The notes: generated by a model from the sequence alone, not told the origin. Positions 48,601 to 60,652 are shown, counted from the first letter of the stretch. The stretch is 64,000 nucleotides of DNA from Gigantopelta aegis (GCF_016097555.1 NC_054704.1:43127751-43191750), one strand, 5' to 3'. A program made the numbers and translations.

Positions 48601-49495
48601 GTAATTATAGTGGTAGCTTTATCTATATCTATGTTGGCTTCTAGTTTAAGTTTGCTGCAATCGCTTGTAAAGCCTGCCCAGTTGGCTTTACTGAATTTGA
48701 ATTTGGGAGTGAATTTTTCTTGTTCTGCATATTCTATCTTACTTTTATAGCTAGTTAGGATAGGGAGGTGGTCGCTGTTAAGAGCATCTAGTACTTCCCA
48801 TTGGGCGTTTGCACCTATGTTATTAGAGGTCATGGTGAGATCGATAGCAGACGAGGTGGTTAATTGGTCATGATAGAAGGTGTCGCTGCCGTCGTTGAGA
48901 CACACTAGGTTGTTTGTGTTAATGAATTCTTCCAGTATGTCTCCCTGTGCGTATTAGTGCTGACCTACCCACAGTGGATTATGGCTATTAAAATCTCCTA
49001 CTAAGATTAAGTTGTTATTTTGTTTTGTAATTTTATTATAATCAGTAATATTTAGTTGTTTGTGGGCTGTTCCTGGTGGGCTATATACGTTTATGACGTC
49101 TATAGGCATTTTATCATTTAATACCGTAAGTCCTAAGACTTCCAGGTTGGCATTTAGGGCTTCGTATTTGATTTCGCTATGTGGTATGGTTTTTTTTTTA
49201 TGAGCGTGGCTATTCCACCTCTAGTACTATTTTCTCTGTGTTTGTAGTAGGTTGTATAGCTTGGGATTTTAAATGTTTTAGGTTTTTTATTTTTATTTTT
49301 ACTGGAGCCCTTACCTAGCCAGGTTTCTTGTAGGCATATAATATCTGGCTTGATGTTATTGGTGCTAATGAGTTGAATGAGTTCGGCACCATGTCCCATT
49401 GAGTGGAGGCCTTTGGCGTTCCACTGGAGAACGCTAAGGCCTTTACTTATAGTTTTATTTATATTATTATGGGCGTGTGGAGACTTGTCTCCCAT
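45695..49495 (-). pseudogene. LINE ORF2: endonuclease - reverse transcriptase - RNase H, decayed
   Basis: In protein order: the APE-type endonuclease (LSVLQWNAKGL at about 49450; LQETWLG; GDFNSHNPLW at about 48970-48996; SDHLPI at about 48765), a linker, then reverse transcriptase (SGFRSNHSTIDQ, FIDIEKAFDMVW, GIPQGSVLSPTLFNIFINDI; catalytic FADD at 47339-47350), then RNase H (AIYEALIWIKN, FSDSLSSI, VPANVGIIGNEIADYGAKTA at about 46060-46140). A C-terminal CECGTHEDMKHYLLDC motif follows. The frame is held in about six pieces (49495-49154, 48905-48018, 47989-47567, 47560-46556, 46331-46143, 46027-45695), so the copy is inactive. The 334-codon RT piece is the longest intact part. Confidence 0.92.
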
Positions 49496-49565
49496 AATGT
49501 AGTCCCGTAGTTGAGTTAAGTTATAGAGTTTTTACTTTGTTTTGTTTATTTATTATTTTTTTTCT

Positions 49566-50594
49566 TTAATTTTGTTGAGTTTGGTTGTTGAATCTAGTTT
49601 TAATGTTATTCATTTCAACTACCAAGGTTTCGATTATGGTTTTTAGTTCCGTTATTTGATTTTGCTCGTTTGATTTAACTTTCGCTGCATATGTTGTATC
49701 GGTTGTCACTGGTTTTGGTGTTGGGTAGCTATTCGTTTGTCGCCTTGGTGTTTCTTTTCTATTATTTAGTTGCCTAAGTGCACGTTGATAGTGGTGGCAT
49801 TTGTCGTCATGGGCCATGTGCTTGCTTAGGCAGTTTGGACATTCTATGGGTCTGGTACACGGCGAATTTCGGGAGCTTCTGGGGTGTTTTTGACCGCACC
49901 TGTGGCAGGTGGGCAGCTCCCTGTGGTGTTTACACTTATTGGCGCCGTGTCCCCATTGCTGGCAGTGGTGACATTTTGAGGGTTTTATCTCGTAGGGTAG
50001 CAGTGTATACTGGCGGCTTTGGATGAAGATGTATTTGTTGTTGGCTTTTGCCGTAATGAGTACATAGCCGTTGGTCCAAGTAGTGGCATTGGTTATCTCT
50101 ATTTGAGGGTTGTTGATCTTTAACTGGTTTAATGAGGTTTCTCTGGCTGGCAGGGGGTATAGCTTGATAAGCCACTTGGTATCCTGGTTGGTGTTTTGAT
50201 GGTTATGGGCCTCCCGGGGGGTGGTTGAAGGAGTGGTTGGGTGGGTTGAGTTTTCCTGAAGGTTGGTGTTTACTTTGATGGGTTGGGGTGGGGGTTTGAC
50301 GGTACTTGCCGAGGTGGTGAAGGGGGTAGTAGAAGGTTGGTTGGAGGGGATGGAGGTTGGGTTTGGGTTTGGTTTTGGGGTAGGGTTGGAGGAGGGTGCT
50401 GGAGTGGTTTGGGGTGCGGAGTGGGGTGGGGGGGGGTGTTGGTGTTTGCTGGGATGGTGGTGGGCATAGTAGAGGGTGGGTAGGCTGGGGTGTGGGTAGG
50501 GTTTGAGGTTGGGGCGGTGGTAGGGGTGAGGGAGGGTGGGGGTATGGTGTTGGAGAAAGAGATGGTGAGGATGGGTGGTTTGGTTGGTTGGCAC
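49566..50594 (-). pseudogene. LINE ORF1, zinc-knuckle part (342 codons)
   Basis: A Pro/Thr/Asn-rich N-terminal half (PHPYHRPNLKPYPHP and similar) leads to a domain starting WLIKLYPLPARETSLNQLKI and three consecutive cysteine-histidine knuckles: CHHCQQWGHGANKC, CHRCGQKHPRSSRNSPC and CPNCLSKHMAHDDKC. It ends with a coiled-coil-like tail (ITELKTIIETLVVEMNNI). This is the nucleic-acid-binding gag-like protein of I/Jockey/R1-type LINEs. It probably continued from 50729-51268 and 51462-51656 in the original element. Confidence 0.9.
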
Positions 50595-50728
50595 GGCTGT
50601 TGGTGGGATAATTTTGCTGGTTTTATTTTTCCCGGGTACTACTGTTTTTTTTGAATTTTGGTTTACTTTGGTAGGCTTAGTATTTAAGAAATTGACTGCC
50701 GAGAGTTTGGCTTTTTTTTAGTGGGCTT

Positions 50729-51656
50729 CTACATTTGTATTTTGTTAGTCTTTTGATATGTTGCTGCTCTAGGGAGAAGTTTTGTTACTTGCTTGCCTAT
50801 TTGTTTGTTACCTGTTTCTTTGCCATTTTGCTTTGTTTGTCTGGTTGTTCGCTCTTTGGCTTCTGCGCTGTTTAGTGATCGGCCCACCGCAGACAGCTGG
50901 TTTTGTTGTCCGTCAGCTGTCATGACGGCGGGTGTGATCATTGTTGAATGAGTGTCCATTGGGGACGTGGTTGTTGTGGTTGGTTGGTAACTGTTTGGTT
51001 GCTTTTCTTGATTGTTGAAGTTCAGTTTTTTTTGGCAGGATTTTGGAGAGTTATTTGACATTAGTATTGCTTTGACGGCTCTGTGGATCATTTGACTCTC
51101 ATTTGGGTTTTCCTGGTTGAGTGGCGTTGGTTTTGGGGAGTTAGGTTTGGTTGGGTTGGGTTGATGATTGGTAAGACTGGGATTAGTTGAATATCTGCCT
51201 GGGGTTGCTAGGAGTTCGAATTTGTTACTTATTGTTATCTGGGGGTGGACGTCGGTTTCAAACGTCAACGTCGGAGTCGCTGTCAGTATCTACGTTAATT
51301 TCCTGGCTGAGGTTTGGGGAGCCTCTCCGTTTGGTTGAGCTACGGGGGGTGGGGGGGTGGGGGGGGGAGGGCTAGGCGGCCAGTTGATTGCAATGCTAGT
51401 TTGCGGGCTGCTTCCACGTTGTTAAGGTGAGGGTTAAGGCAGACGAATTCTATGTCTGTACTCACCACGGTTTTTGACAGCTTTTTTTTTTATAATTGTG
51501 GATTGGCGTAGCTGGTTTGCCAGTTTGAGGTGGGGGTGGGGAGGGGGATCTGGGGGACATGGTTACCTCAGTTTTGTTGATTTCAATTTTGTTTTGGTCA
51601 TTACTGACATCTAAGTTGGTTTTGGTCACTGAACCGGTTTTGTTTGGGGCGGCCAT
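50729..51656 (-). pseudogene. LINE ORF1, N-terminal pieces
   Basis: Two open pieces: 51656-51462 (MAAPNKTGSVTKTNLDVSND...) and 51268-50729 (FETDVHPQITISNKFELLAT...). They are polar, Asn/Thr/Gln/Pro-rich and without a known fold. A C-run (G-run on the plus strand near 51346-51368) separates them. The link to the downstream zinc-knuckle piece is inferred from order and composition. Confidence 0.6.
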
Positions 51657-53495
51657 ATTGTTTTTGTGTTTTTTTAAGGATTGTTTTTTTTTTTTTTTTT
51701 TTAGGTTAGGGTTTTTGGCTAGTTTAGGCTTTGGTTGCTTAGTTTATTGATTCATAATTTAAGTGAAGAAGGTTACCTAATTGTTATTAACAATATCGAC
51801 TTACTTGCTAGTTAATAGTTAGATACAGAAATAGTGGTAAGGTTGGGTTTTAGGGTTAGGGTTAGGGTTAGGATTAGGGTTAGGGCGTTTAATAAATTTT
51901 TGGCGTTGCTTACTTAGCTTATCAATTCGTGGGTTGGTATAGTAGTCTATCTAACTGTAACTGATGGTATATTGGCACTCTGGCTAGCAGATTAATAGTT
52001 TTAGCGGAGGTTTTAAGTTTAGATGATGATGATGATGACTAGTTTAACGTGCCCATATACCACTAGGGTTTCGAACACGCCCATCCCAAGTCCGACCTCC
52101 GATAAGATCGGTGGCCTGACTTAGGGGGGGGGGGGGGGGTAGTGTTGAAAATGGGCAGAATTTTGAAAATAGCAATTAGTAAAAACGTTAATAGAATAAA
52201 TAAAAAAAGAAATAGGTTACAAGCCAAAAATAAAAAAGAATTGACTGCTCGGCCGAATATTTATATAATTTGGAGCATTTTAGAAGGACAATCCAAAATT
52301 AAATAAGATAAAGAAGAGAGGATCGGACTATTTAATAATATTACAAAAAAAGAAGTAATTTCGACATAAAATTTTGAATGCAGATTTAAACGTTTAAAGT
52401 CCGATCGAGATGTCCACGCAAGTGGCCTCGTTAAGGCCGTTTGGGTGCACAGCTTAAAGAGACGAGATGGGTTGCATCCCGTCAAGAAAACCCCTAGATT
52501 GACAGTCGATAGACGTTGAAGGTGTAGTGCTGTGCTGAAATACAGATCTTGAGAAGCCGGATCCGTCTGAACGAGTAGAGTATCAGACTAGGGTATAGTC
52601 CAGTCGTCATGGGTTGGTATAGTGGTGCGGACGGGTCCGACTCCGGAGGATACGAGATGGTGTCACAATAAAACAAAGTAAAGTCTAGAAAAGAGTAGTA
52701 GGGGCCGACCCCGCTTCCTATTTCTTCTTAGAGTGGGGCGGTCAATCTTCCAGTGCTGGTAGGACAGGCTTGGACATGTAGAGACTAAACGCGAACAACC
52801 GTGGCGTTCTGCAGAATGGTCGTCATACGAGTCACGAAATAACAAGTCAACATAGTCAGACGGAGAAATGACGTGGAGGCGAGGAATCTCGCTGAAAAAG
52901 AATCCAACTGGTGGTGCAGACTGTCGAAACGAGAAGCGTTCCAGCGTTCAATCAGTTCCAATGGCCGCATACATCTCAGTAGAAAACTTCATTTCGCTGA
53001 CAAAAACAACGAAATGAAGCTTGGAAGTGCTTAAGTTTAGAAAGTCGGTAAGTTTGTTGCGGACCTGAACGGAGCCGCTGAGAATTTATAGATTATTTAG
53101 GCGAGAATAATATATTGACTAGCTGGTTGGCGTTTTACAGGTAGTATCTGATATATTGGACTTGAGCATAAAGTTACTATTGATAGTAGTAACAAATTAA
53201 TTTAGATATTTGATAGGGACTTTATTGGTATTTTGGTATTTTAGCGTACAATAATAAGAACTTCTAATTTAAATGAAATGGTAATATAAACGACTGTCTA
53301 TTAACCTAAGTACAGTAATACAACAATATTTGCTTATTGTACAAAAATAGTAACTTCTAATTTAAAAAGAAATGGTAATATAATGACTGTCTATTAACCT
53401 AAGTACAACGATACAACAATACTTGATTAAGTAAAGGTAAGAGTTCCTACCTTAAGTCCTCAGTATAGTATCAGCTCCTAGCTCTCTATCGGTGT
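51657..53495 (-). mobile_element. LINE 5' region (presumed 5' UTR)
   Basis: It contains five TTAGGG-like hexamers (51850-51885), a GAT run and a G-run (52023-52139), a GC-richer stretch with short reverse frames of no known family (52260-52970), and two tandem copies of about 92 bp (53248-53425; ACTTCTAATTTAAA..GAAATGG, GACTGTCTATTAACCTAAGT). It is assigned to the LINE because it lies inside the target duplication; an older nested element at 52.0-53.0 kb cannot be excluded. Confidence 0.6.
51850..51886. repeat. Short TTAGGG-type repeat
   Basis: TTAGGGTTAGGGTTAGGATT then AGGGTTAGGGCG: five near-perfect telomere-type hexamers inside the LINE 5' region. Confidence 0.9.
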
Positions 53496-53507
53496 GATCA
53501 AACAGAA

Positions 53508-55050
53508 AACACACACACCTTTTATACCCCAACCTAACCCATAGTCAATAGCCATTGGCCAAGTATTTCTACACTGCATGGGCAATGCGACAGACATGAA
53601 ACACAATATTTCCGTGCACAAGTGTAGAATACGCAAGCACTGAAATATACTCTTACACCGATCAATAAAAATTAGAATCGACCAGTCTGTTACATGCAGT
53701 TATGATAAAACTGAAACGCATTTATGTTGCTTGTAGAATTGTTTTTCTAATTTAGTTCTGTGGAGATTAACTATCAAGACCTTTCTAAACTGATGTGGAC
53801 TACTTTTAAGATTTTGTGTGTAATATAGTGCTAGATTTGTTAGGGTTTGACAAATGGTTGAGAAAGCTACTTGGCCTCGCAGAAGCTTTGACTAGTGCCC
53901 TATGTATTATTATGTATTATACAGTTGATAATTTCTACTAGCTCAGACCAAACAATCATTTGCGGGGACCGAGGGCTAGCGGATTTGTGGAACCCAGTAT
54001 TGTTATAATTGACTGGTGATGACTGCTATAAGCTGGTACCACACTGGGCCTTGTTCCACGAAACAATCTTAGCACTACTATCGCCGTAAATACCTACCAT
54101 TGTGACCTTAATTTGTTCTACGATCACAAGCCCATTTCACGACATGGCGTAGTTTACTATCGTCGTAAATTATGTTCAAAATTTACAATTGGTACGAGGC
54201 AATTGTAAGCCACTAACGTAGATGTCAAATGGCAGTTAGATGATGATTTGATAATTATCTGACTGAAAATGCTTCAAAATGTAGTATGCAGTAAAAATTT
54301 GGTATGATACCTTTAGAATGATTTTTTGAGGTATTTTTCATTTTTGTCTTAACAACGTTTGCAGGAAAGTTATGGTTACATGTATAATAAGACCTCATTA
54401 AACTGGAAACAAGTAGTTAAGAAATTGAATCTTAAGGAATCATTTATTTTAATAAAGTATAATTTATGTTAATAACATTTTGAGCAGCAGTTGTCAACTG
54501 GTTAAACAGTTTAAAACATGTGGAACCTATTTTGACACCATTCGATTTTTTATAACTATCCATCTCGAGAAAAGGAAATGTTATAAAATAACCGTTTTCA
54601 AAATGAAAAAAAAAATACATCAGGACAAATTACAGAAGCTAAAAACCAGTTTATTTTTATGCAACATAGGCCTACATGTATTTCATTTGAGTTTGTGCAT
54701 TGTATTTTGGGGCTGGAGCTTTAATTATATATTTTTTGTGATTTAAGGGAAACAACTCTTCAGGTACGAGTCAATGCTACAGAAGTTCAGTAACTGAACA
54801 CTTGGAGGGGAAATCGTATGCTGTGGATTAATACGGTCTCACTGTATAACTAAGCCTAATTATATACCATTTAAATGTATTATGTATCACTGCAGTGAGT
54901 ATTCACATTGAAACAAGCTCCACGACCTGAGTTGCAAGGATATAGGACTTCACATGTATTTCAACTAATTTTTTTTGCTAAGGCTCAGTTTTCTGACTGG
55001 TATATCAAATAACAAAAATAAATAATGTGGTAATAGGCTTCTTGAATACT
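53508..55050. other. Intergenic, no gene seen
   Basis: AT-rich. The only recognisable element is a diverged copy of the palindromic MITE at about 54050-54190 (TTGTTCCACGAAACAATCTT, TTTCACGACATGGCGTAG). Confidence 0.6.
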
Positions 55051-55053
55051 CTA

Positions 55054-55410
55054 AGACGATGGGAATCGATTGAGATTTCATCATCGATCATTGGTTATAA
55101 TCGGTTGGCACCAACCAATCAACTTTCAATTATACAATCAGTTAAAAATTTATGACCATAAGAAGGTTTTGAATTATAAGAATCATTTACCTATTGTCGT
55201 GTGCACCCTGCAAATGGCCAATTGTACCTTTAGTAACTAATATCTATTTTCTTTATGTACACAGGAAAACTAACCCAAACCACTGTATATTTACATCAAT
55301 ATGTAAACATTTTTACACACAATCAATTATGTATTTTTATAATCGATCATCACATTGTAAAAGCCAACCCGATCAATTTTCGATTATAATTGATCATTGG
55401 AACAGGACTA
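55054..55410. mobile_element. MITE-like dispersed repeat, second copy
   Basis: GATGGGAATCGATTGAGATT to GATTATAATTGATCATTGGA is colinear with 14779-15168, including GTGTGCACCCTGCAAATGGC. Confidence 0.65.
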
Positions 55411-55679
55411 CTCTAGACAGCTTGTTTGATAGATCTAAATGTTCTGAAATTGAAACATCCCTTTCATTTGTAGTGTGCTTTTTTTTAACGTTAGATCAAG
55501 GTGTAAGGGAAATAGCACATGCAATAAAGTTTGTAAGAAAGTACTTGCAGATGTTCTGGAAATGAAGGCATGAGAGGGTAGGGGTGAAAAGATAATTATG
55601 TTACACCTGAAAGTTCTGCCACATTTAGTTTGTCCTATGCATAATGTACTTGGCCCTAATAATATACAGTATTTACGGT

Positions 55680-55745
55680 ACCTTTGTTTGACACCCAATA
55701 GCTGATGTTTATTTTTGTGCTTGGGTGTCATTAAACATGCATTCA
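55680..55745 (+). mobile_element. SINE tail fragment
   Basis: GTTTGACACCCAATAGCTGA ... GTGTCATTAAACATGCATTC resembles the second SINE tail type. Confidence 0.55.
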
Positions 55746-55817
55746 TTCATTCACACGTAATTGGTTTAAATATAATTACATTTTTTAAGTGGAGAGTAAA
55801 TAAACTAGAAGATATAG

Positions 55818-58182
55818 TCATCTGTATCCCCTGCACCAGTCATCTGTATCCTCTACACCACAGTCATCTGTATCCTCTACACCACAGTCATCTGTATCCC
55901 TGCACCACAGTCATCTCTATACCCTGCACCAGTCATCTGTATCCCCCGCACCATAGTCATCTGTATCCTCTACACCACAGTCATCTGTATCCCTGCACCA
56001 CAGTCATCTCTATACCCTGCACCAGTCATCTGTATCCCCCGCACCATAGTCATCTATATCCCCTGCACCACAGTCATCTGTATCCCCTGCACCACAGCCA
56101 TCAGTATTCCCTCCGACAGTCATCTGTATCCTCTGCACCAATCATCTGTATCCCCTGCACCAGTCATCTGTATCCCCTACACCACAGTCATCTGTATCCC
56201 CTGCACCAGTCATCTGTATCCCTGCACCAAAGTCATCTGTATCCCCTGCACCACAGTCATCTGTATCCCCTGCACCAGTCATCTGTATCCCCTGCACCGA
56301 TCATCTGTATACCCTGCACCACAGTCATCTGTATCCCTGCACCACAGTCATCTGTATCCCCTGCACCACAGTCATCTGTATCCCCTGCACCAGTCATCGG
56401 TATCCCCTGCACCACAGTCACAGTCATCTGTATCCCCTGCACCAGTTATCTGTATCCCCTGCACCAGTCATCTGTATCCCCTGCACCAGTCATCTGTATC
56501 CCCTGCACCACAGTCATCTGTATCCCCTGCACCAGTCATCACTATCCCTGCACCACAGTCATCTGTATCCCCTGCACCACAGTCATCTGTATCCCCTGCG
56601 ACAGTCATCTGTATCCCCTGCACCAGTCATCTGTATCCCCTGCGACAGTCATCTGTATCCCCTGCACCAGTCATCTGTATCCCCTGCGACAGTCATCTGT
56701 ATCCCCTGCACCAGTCATCTGTATCCCCTGCACCAGTCATCTGTATCCCCTGCGACAGTCATCTGTATCCCCTGCACCACAGTCATCTGTATCCCCTGCG
56801 ACAGTCATCTGTATCCCTGCACCACAGTCATCTGTATCCCCTGCGACAGTCATCTGTATCCCCTGCACCAGTCATCTGTATCCCCTGCACCAGTCATCTG
56901 TATCCCCTGCACCACAGTCATCTGTATCCCCTGCGACAGTCATCTGTATCCCCTGCACCACAGTCATCTGTATCCCCTGCGGCAGTCATCTGTATCCCCT
57001 GCACCAGTCATCTGTATCCCCTGCACCACAGTCATCTGTATCCCCTGCACCAGTCATCTGTATCCCCTGCACCAGTCATCTGTATCCCCTGCGACAGTCA
57101 TCTGTATCCCCTGCACCACAGTCATCTGTATCCCCTGCGACAGTCATCTGTATCCCCTGCACCACAGTCATCTGTATCCCCTGCGACAGTCATCTGTATC
57201 CCCTGCACCAGTCATCTGTATCCCCTGCACCACAGTCATCTGTATCCCCTGCACCACAGTCATCTGTATCCCCTGCGGCAGTCATCTGTATCCCCTGCAC
57301 CAGTCATCTGTATCCCCTGCACCACAGTCATCTGTATCCCCTGCACCAGTCATCTGTATCCCCTGCACCAGTCATCTGTATCCCCTGCGACAGTCATCTG
57401 TATCCCCTGCACCACAGTCATCTGTATCCCCTGCGACAGTCATCTGTATCCCCTGCACCACAGTCATCTGTATCCCCTGCACCAGTCACCTGTATCCCCT
57501 GCGACAGTCATCTGTATCCCTGCACCACAGTCATCTGTATCCCCTGCACCACAGTCATCTGTATCCCCTGCACCAGTCATCTGTATCCCCTGTGACAGTC
57601 ATCTCTATCCCCTGCAACACAGTCATCTGTATCCCCTGCGACAGTCATCTCTATCCCCTGCACCACAGTCATCTGTATCCCCTGCGACAGTCATCTGTAT
57701 CCCTGCACCACAGTCATCTGTATCCCCTGCGACAGTCATCTGTATCCCTGCACCACAGTCATCTGTATCCCCTGTATCCCCTGCACCACAGTCATCTGTA
57801 TCCCCTGCACCAGTCATCTGTATCCCCTGCGACAGTCATCTGTATCCCCTGCACCACAGTCATCTATATCCCTGCACCACAGTCATCTATATCCCTGCAC
57901 CACAGTCATCTGTATCCCCTGCACCACAGTCATCTGTATCCCCTGCGACAGTCATCTGTATCCCCTGCACCAGTCATCTGTATCCCCTGCACCACAGTCA
58001 TCTGTATCCCCTGCGACAGTCATCTGTATCCCCTGCACCAGTCATCTGTATCCCCTGCACCAGTCATCTGTATCCCCTGCACCACAGTAATCTGTATCCC
58101 CTGCACCAGTCATCTGTATCCCCTGCACCACAGTCATCTGTATCCCCTGCACCACAGTCATCTGTATTCCCTGCACCACATT
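55818..58182. repeat. 22/24-bp minisatellite, about 105 units
   Basis: Units are GCACCAGTCATCTGTATCCC+CT (22 bp), a GCGACAGTC variant (22 bp), a rare GCGGCAGTC variant (22 bp) and a GCACCACAGTC variant (24 bp). No plus-strand frame of the unit has a stop, so frames of 626 and 208 codons run through the array; they are not genes. The left end (55818-56110) is more diverged than the right. Confidence 0.97.
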
Positions 58183-60420
58183 AATAAACTGGAAACCACA
58201 ATCACTTGGCTGGTGTAGCACATGTACTTTTTCAAAAACAATTTGCTAAGTTATTTCGAACAGTTTGGCTCATGGTGAATATGGTCATTCTGGCCATTTG
58301 TTTCCACAGTAACAAAGAAATTTTGAAAATGAAAACTCTCAGAAAAAGGCAATATTACAGTCCTTCCCAAAAGCCTTTTTAAATTTTAAAGCATGACCAG
58401 TTAATCCACTGGCCCTATGAGAAGCGAATTTTATTAAACTCTAGAACCCCTGATATACATGTACATACAGAAGTAGGACTAGTGAATTTTCAATCATGGC
58501 TAGTGAATTTTAAAAAACACTATCTCATGGTTAGTGGATTTTTTAAAATTATTATTTGAAAAATATAGAAGCACTGGATTGCAGTTCAAGAAAATAAATG
58601 ACAATTAATAATTCAGTAGTATGTATTATGCGTGTTGCTTAGTCAAATAATTCCATACCTCCTTTTGAAATTATAGTTGATCAAAGTTTTAACATTATAC
58701 AAATAATAATAAACATTATTATTGAAATACATCTTAAAATATATATTTCTATAAGTGTACATGACACCTACATGTATTCCATAATGCATCTAAAAGCAAC
58801 TGAAATTTTAAAATGTTTTACGGGGAAGCAAGCCTCAAAGCAGTTTTACCCCCTTCGAAGGCCAAGTCTATGTTCAACAATTTTGCCAACCCTCTTAACA
58901 AAAATCCCGGGGGAAACGGTAAAAAGGAAACCTTTGGGAAGTTATCTTGAATGATTTATTAGTTGTGCTCCAGAAAGTCCATTTAGTCATTCTGGCTGTT
59001 TATTTCCAAGACTACTATAAATATAAACCCCTTTAAAGCAAAATACACAACTAAGCCACTAGATTGATGAATGTGTACAACAGAGTTTTGGAGACTGATC
59101 CATGCACAGATGAATGAACAGATGTTTACCATTTTAATATACCACAAACATTTCATTGCAGGGGATAAACATTACCCCCTCACACACCCCCAATCAAATT
59201 TAGGAACAATATTGGTATCAGATAGCCACATGATATAAATATGGGTTAAAAACAACAAAACACATCCATTATAAAATGTTACTTTATGTAGATCATAAAT
59301 ATATATCTATATATATACATGTACATATTTGCATAACAGTGTAATTTCCCATCTCACTAAACTTGTTGCCGTCAATTAAACATCACCCATGATGCATACA
59401 ATAAATAAAAGTTTTAAAATAAAGTGTAATCTATACACAATTTAAAAATCTTGTATTAGTAATTCAAACCAGATTTTACAAAACAAAACAAAACAAAACA
59501 AAACAAAACGTGTGTGTCTTCATGATCTAAATCTGTACTCCAATCTAAATTTTAATCCAAATAGAAAATTTATTCAAACATTTATTCACATTTCTCTGAA
59601 ACTGTCTACTGTATATATGTGAACGCAGTCCCTGGTGCACCTGTGGAGAGGCGGTTTACTGTGGAGAAGAAGAAGACGACAATATTAAGAGCCATTTTCT
59701 ATGTGCACAATTGATGATGTGGTGCAGGTGTGGTTCATTCATACGTAATTAAAAACCATGCCACGTACCATGATATATATGGAAACGCTGCTACTGATAA
59801 CGAACAAATACATTTAGAAACACAATTTATCCATTTTCTGCATTCCATGCCCTTTCCATGCCAAAACCCGTGTGCATGGAAAGCAGCCCTTAAACATGCT
59901 ATCTGTTTCTTGCTTTAATTTTCTATGAATGGATTTTAAAAATAAATAAATGAAAGAAAATATCTCATCATTTTTAAATTTAGAAATGATATCGTAAACT
60001 CTTTTTTACACTTCATTACATCGTGATCAGACAATACTTACTGGCATGACAGATATTGAGTTTCATCTTTATTATACCCATCTGGTTGTTTGTTCAACAT
60101 AGCATCCAAATTGCTTACAACTTATTTGAAAGGATGCCAAAGACAGATACCAGGGCTGAGTTCTGCCAGAGAGCAGGAAACCATTCGTTTCAAGATAAAC
60201 CAAATGATTACATCAGGATCCAATCAAATTATTAATATTGGCATAGCTTGTTGTCTCTCAATGCAGGCCTTGACTACATTCTAAAATAATTTAATTTGAC
60301 ATTGTAGTTATTCCTCTGCATTTTGGTTACATTTTACACCTTTTAAAGATTAAATGATTTTTAGACTTTCTCAAATGAGCTCATGAGCTGTAAATATTTT
60401 GAGGCATTCCAAACATATGA
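58183..60420. other. Intergenic, no gene seen
   Basis: AT-rich with a short (AAAAC)n run at 59479-59509. Around 59600-59750 a frame of about 50 codons with several cysteines (WCTCGEAVYCGEEEDD) ends without splice context, and I could not assign it. Confidence 0.55.
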
Positions 60421-60429
60421 AGCTGCTGG

Positions 60430-60652
60430 TAAACATGGTTGAATGAAAGAAACTTGGACATGACATTGCCCTTGACTTCCCATAGAAACATGGTTGAATG
60501 AAAGGAAACTTGGACATGCCATGCCCTTGACTTCACATAGAAACATGGTTGAATGAAAGGAAACTTGGACATGCCATGCCCTTGACTTCCCATAGAAACA
60601 TGGTTGAATGAAAGAAACTTGGACATGCCATGCCCTTGACTTCCCACAGATT
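60430..60652. repeat. 61-bp tandem repeat, about 3.7 copies
   Basis: AACATGGTTGAATGAAAG, AAACTTGGACATGCCATGCC and CTTGACTTCCCATAG recur four times with small indels, generating overlapping false reverse frames. Confidence 0.93.

Larger units (their letters stand above)
43531..53495 (-). mobile_element. LINE, about 9.97 kb, I/Jockey-superfamily type, 12-bp target-site duplication
   Basis: GATCAAACAGAA occurs at 43519-43530 and 53496-53507 and brackets the whole element. The 3' end, at the low coordinate, carries a (TTGACC)n tail, seen on the plus strand as GGTCAAGGTCAAGGTCAAAG. In transcription order: a 5' UTR of about 1.8 kb with short tandem repeats; ORF1 region (51656-49566); ORF2 (49495-45695) with APE endonuclease, reverse transcriptase and RNase H; and a 3' UTR of about 2.2 kb with a 336-bp tandem repeat and hairpins. 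Zinc-knuckle ORF1 plus an RNase H domain fits the I/Nimb/Loa side of this superfamily. There are no LTRs. It lies 0.6 kb past the kinase 3' end. Confidence 0.88.

Noticed and set aside
43531-53495. LTR retroelement or virus-like element as an explanation for the 10-kb insertion
   Set aside because: The two ends are unrelated, one end has a hexamer tail, and the protein domains are those of a LINE (APE endonuclease, FADD reverse transcriptase, RNase H). No integrase, protease or envelope was seen.
55818-58182. Regularly spaced short repeats resembling a CRISPR array
   Set aside because: The units are directly adjacent with no unique spacers, and the genome is eukaryotic.
55715-58218. Long open frames (626 and 208 codons) reading HSHLYPL / SSVSPAP / VICIPCT
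   Set aside because: They run through the 22/24-bp minisatellite, whose unit has no stop in any plus-strand frame. The peptide simply cycles through the three frames.
59600-59750. Cysteine-containing frame (WCTCGEAVYCGEEEDD) as an exon
   Set aside because: No polypyrimidine acceptor or good donor nearby, and two other frames look equally plausible. No family recognised.
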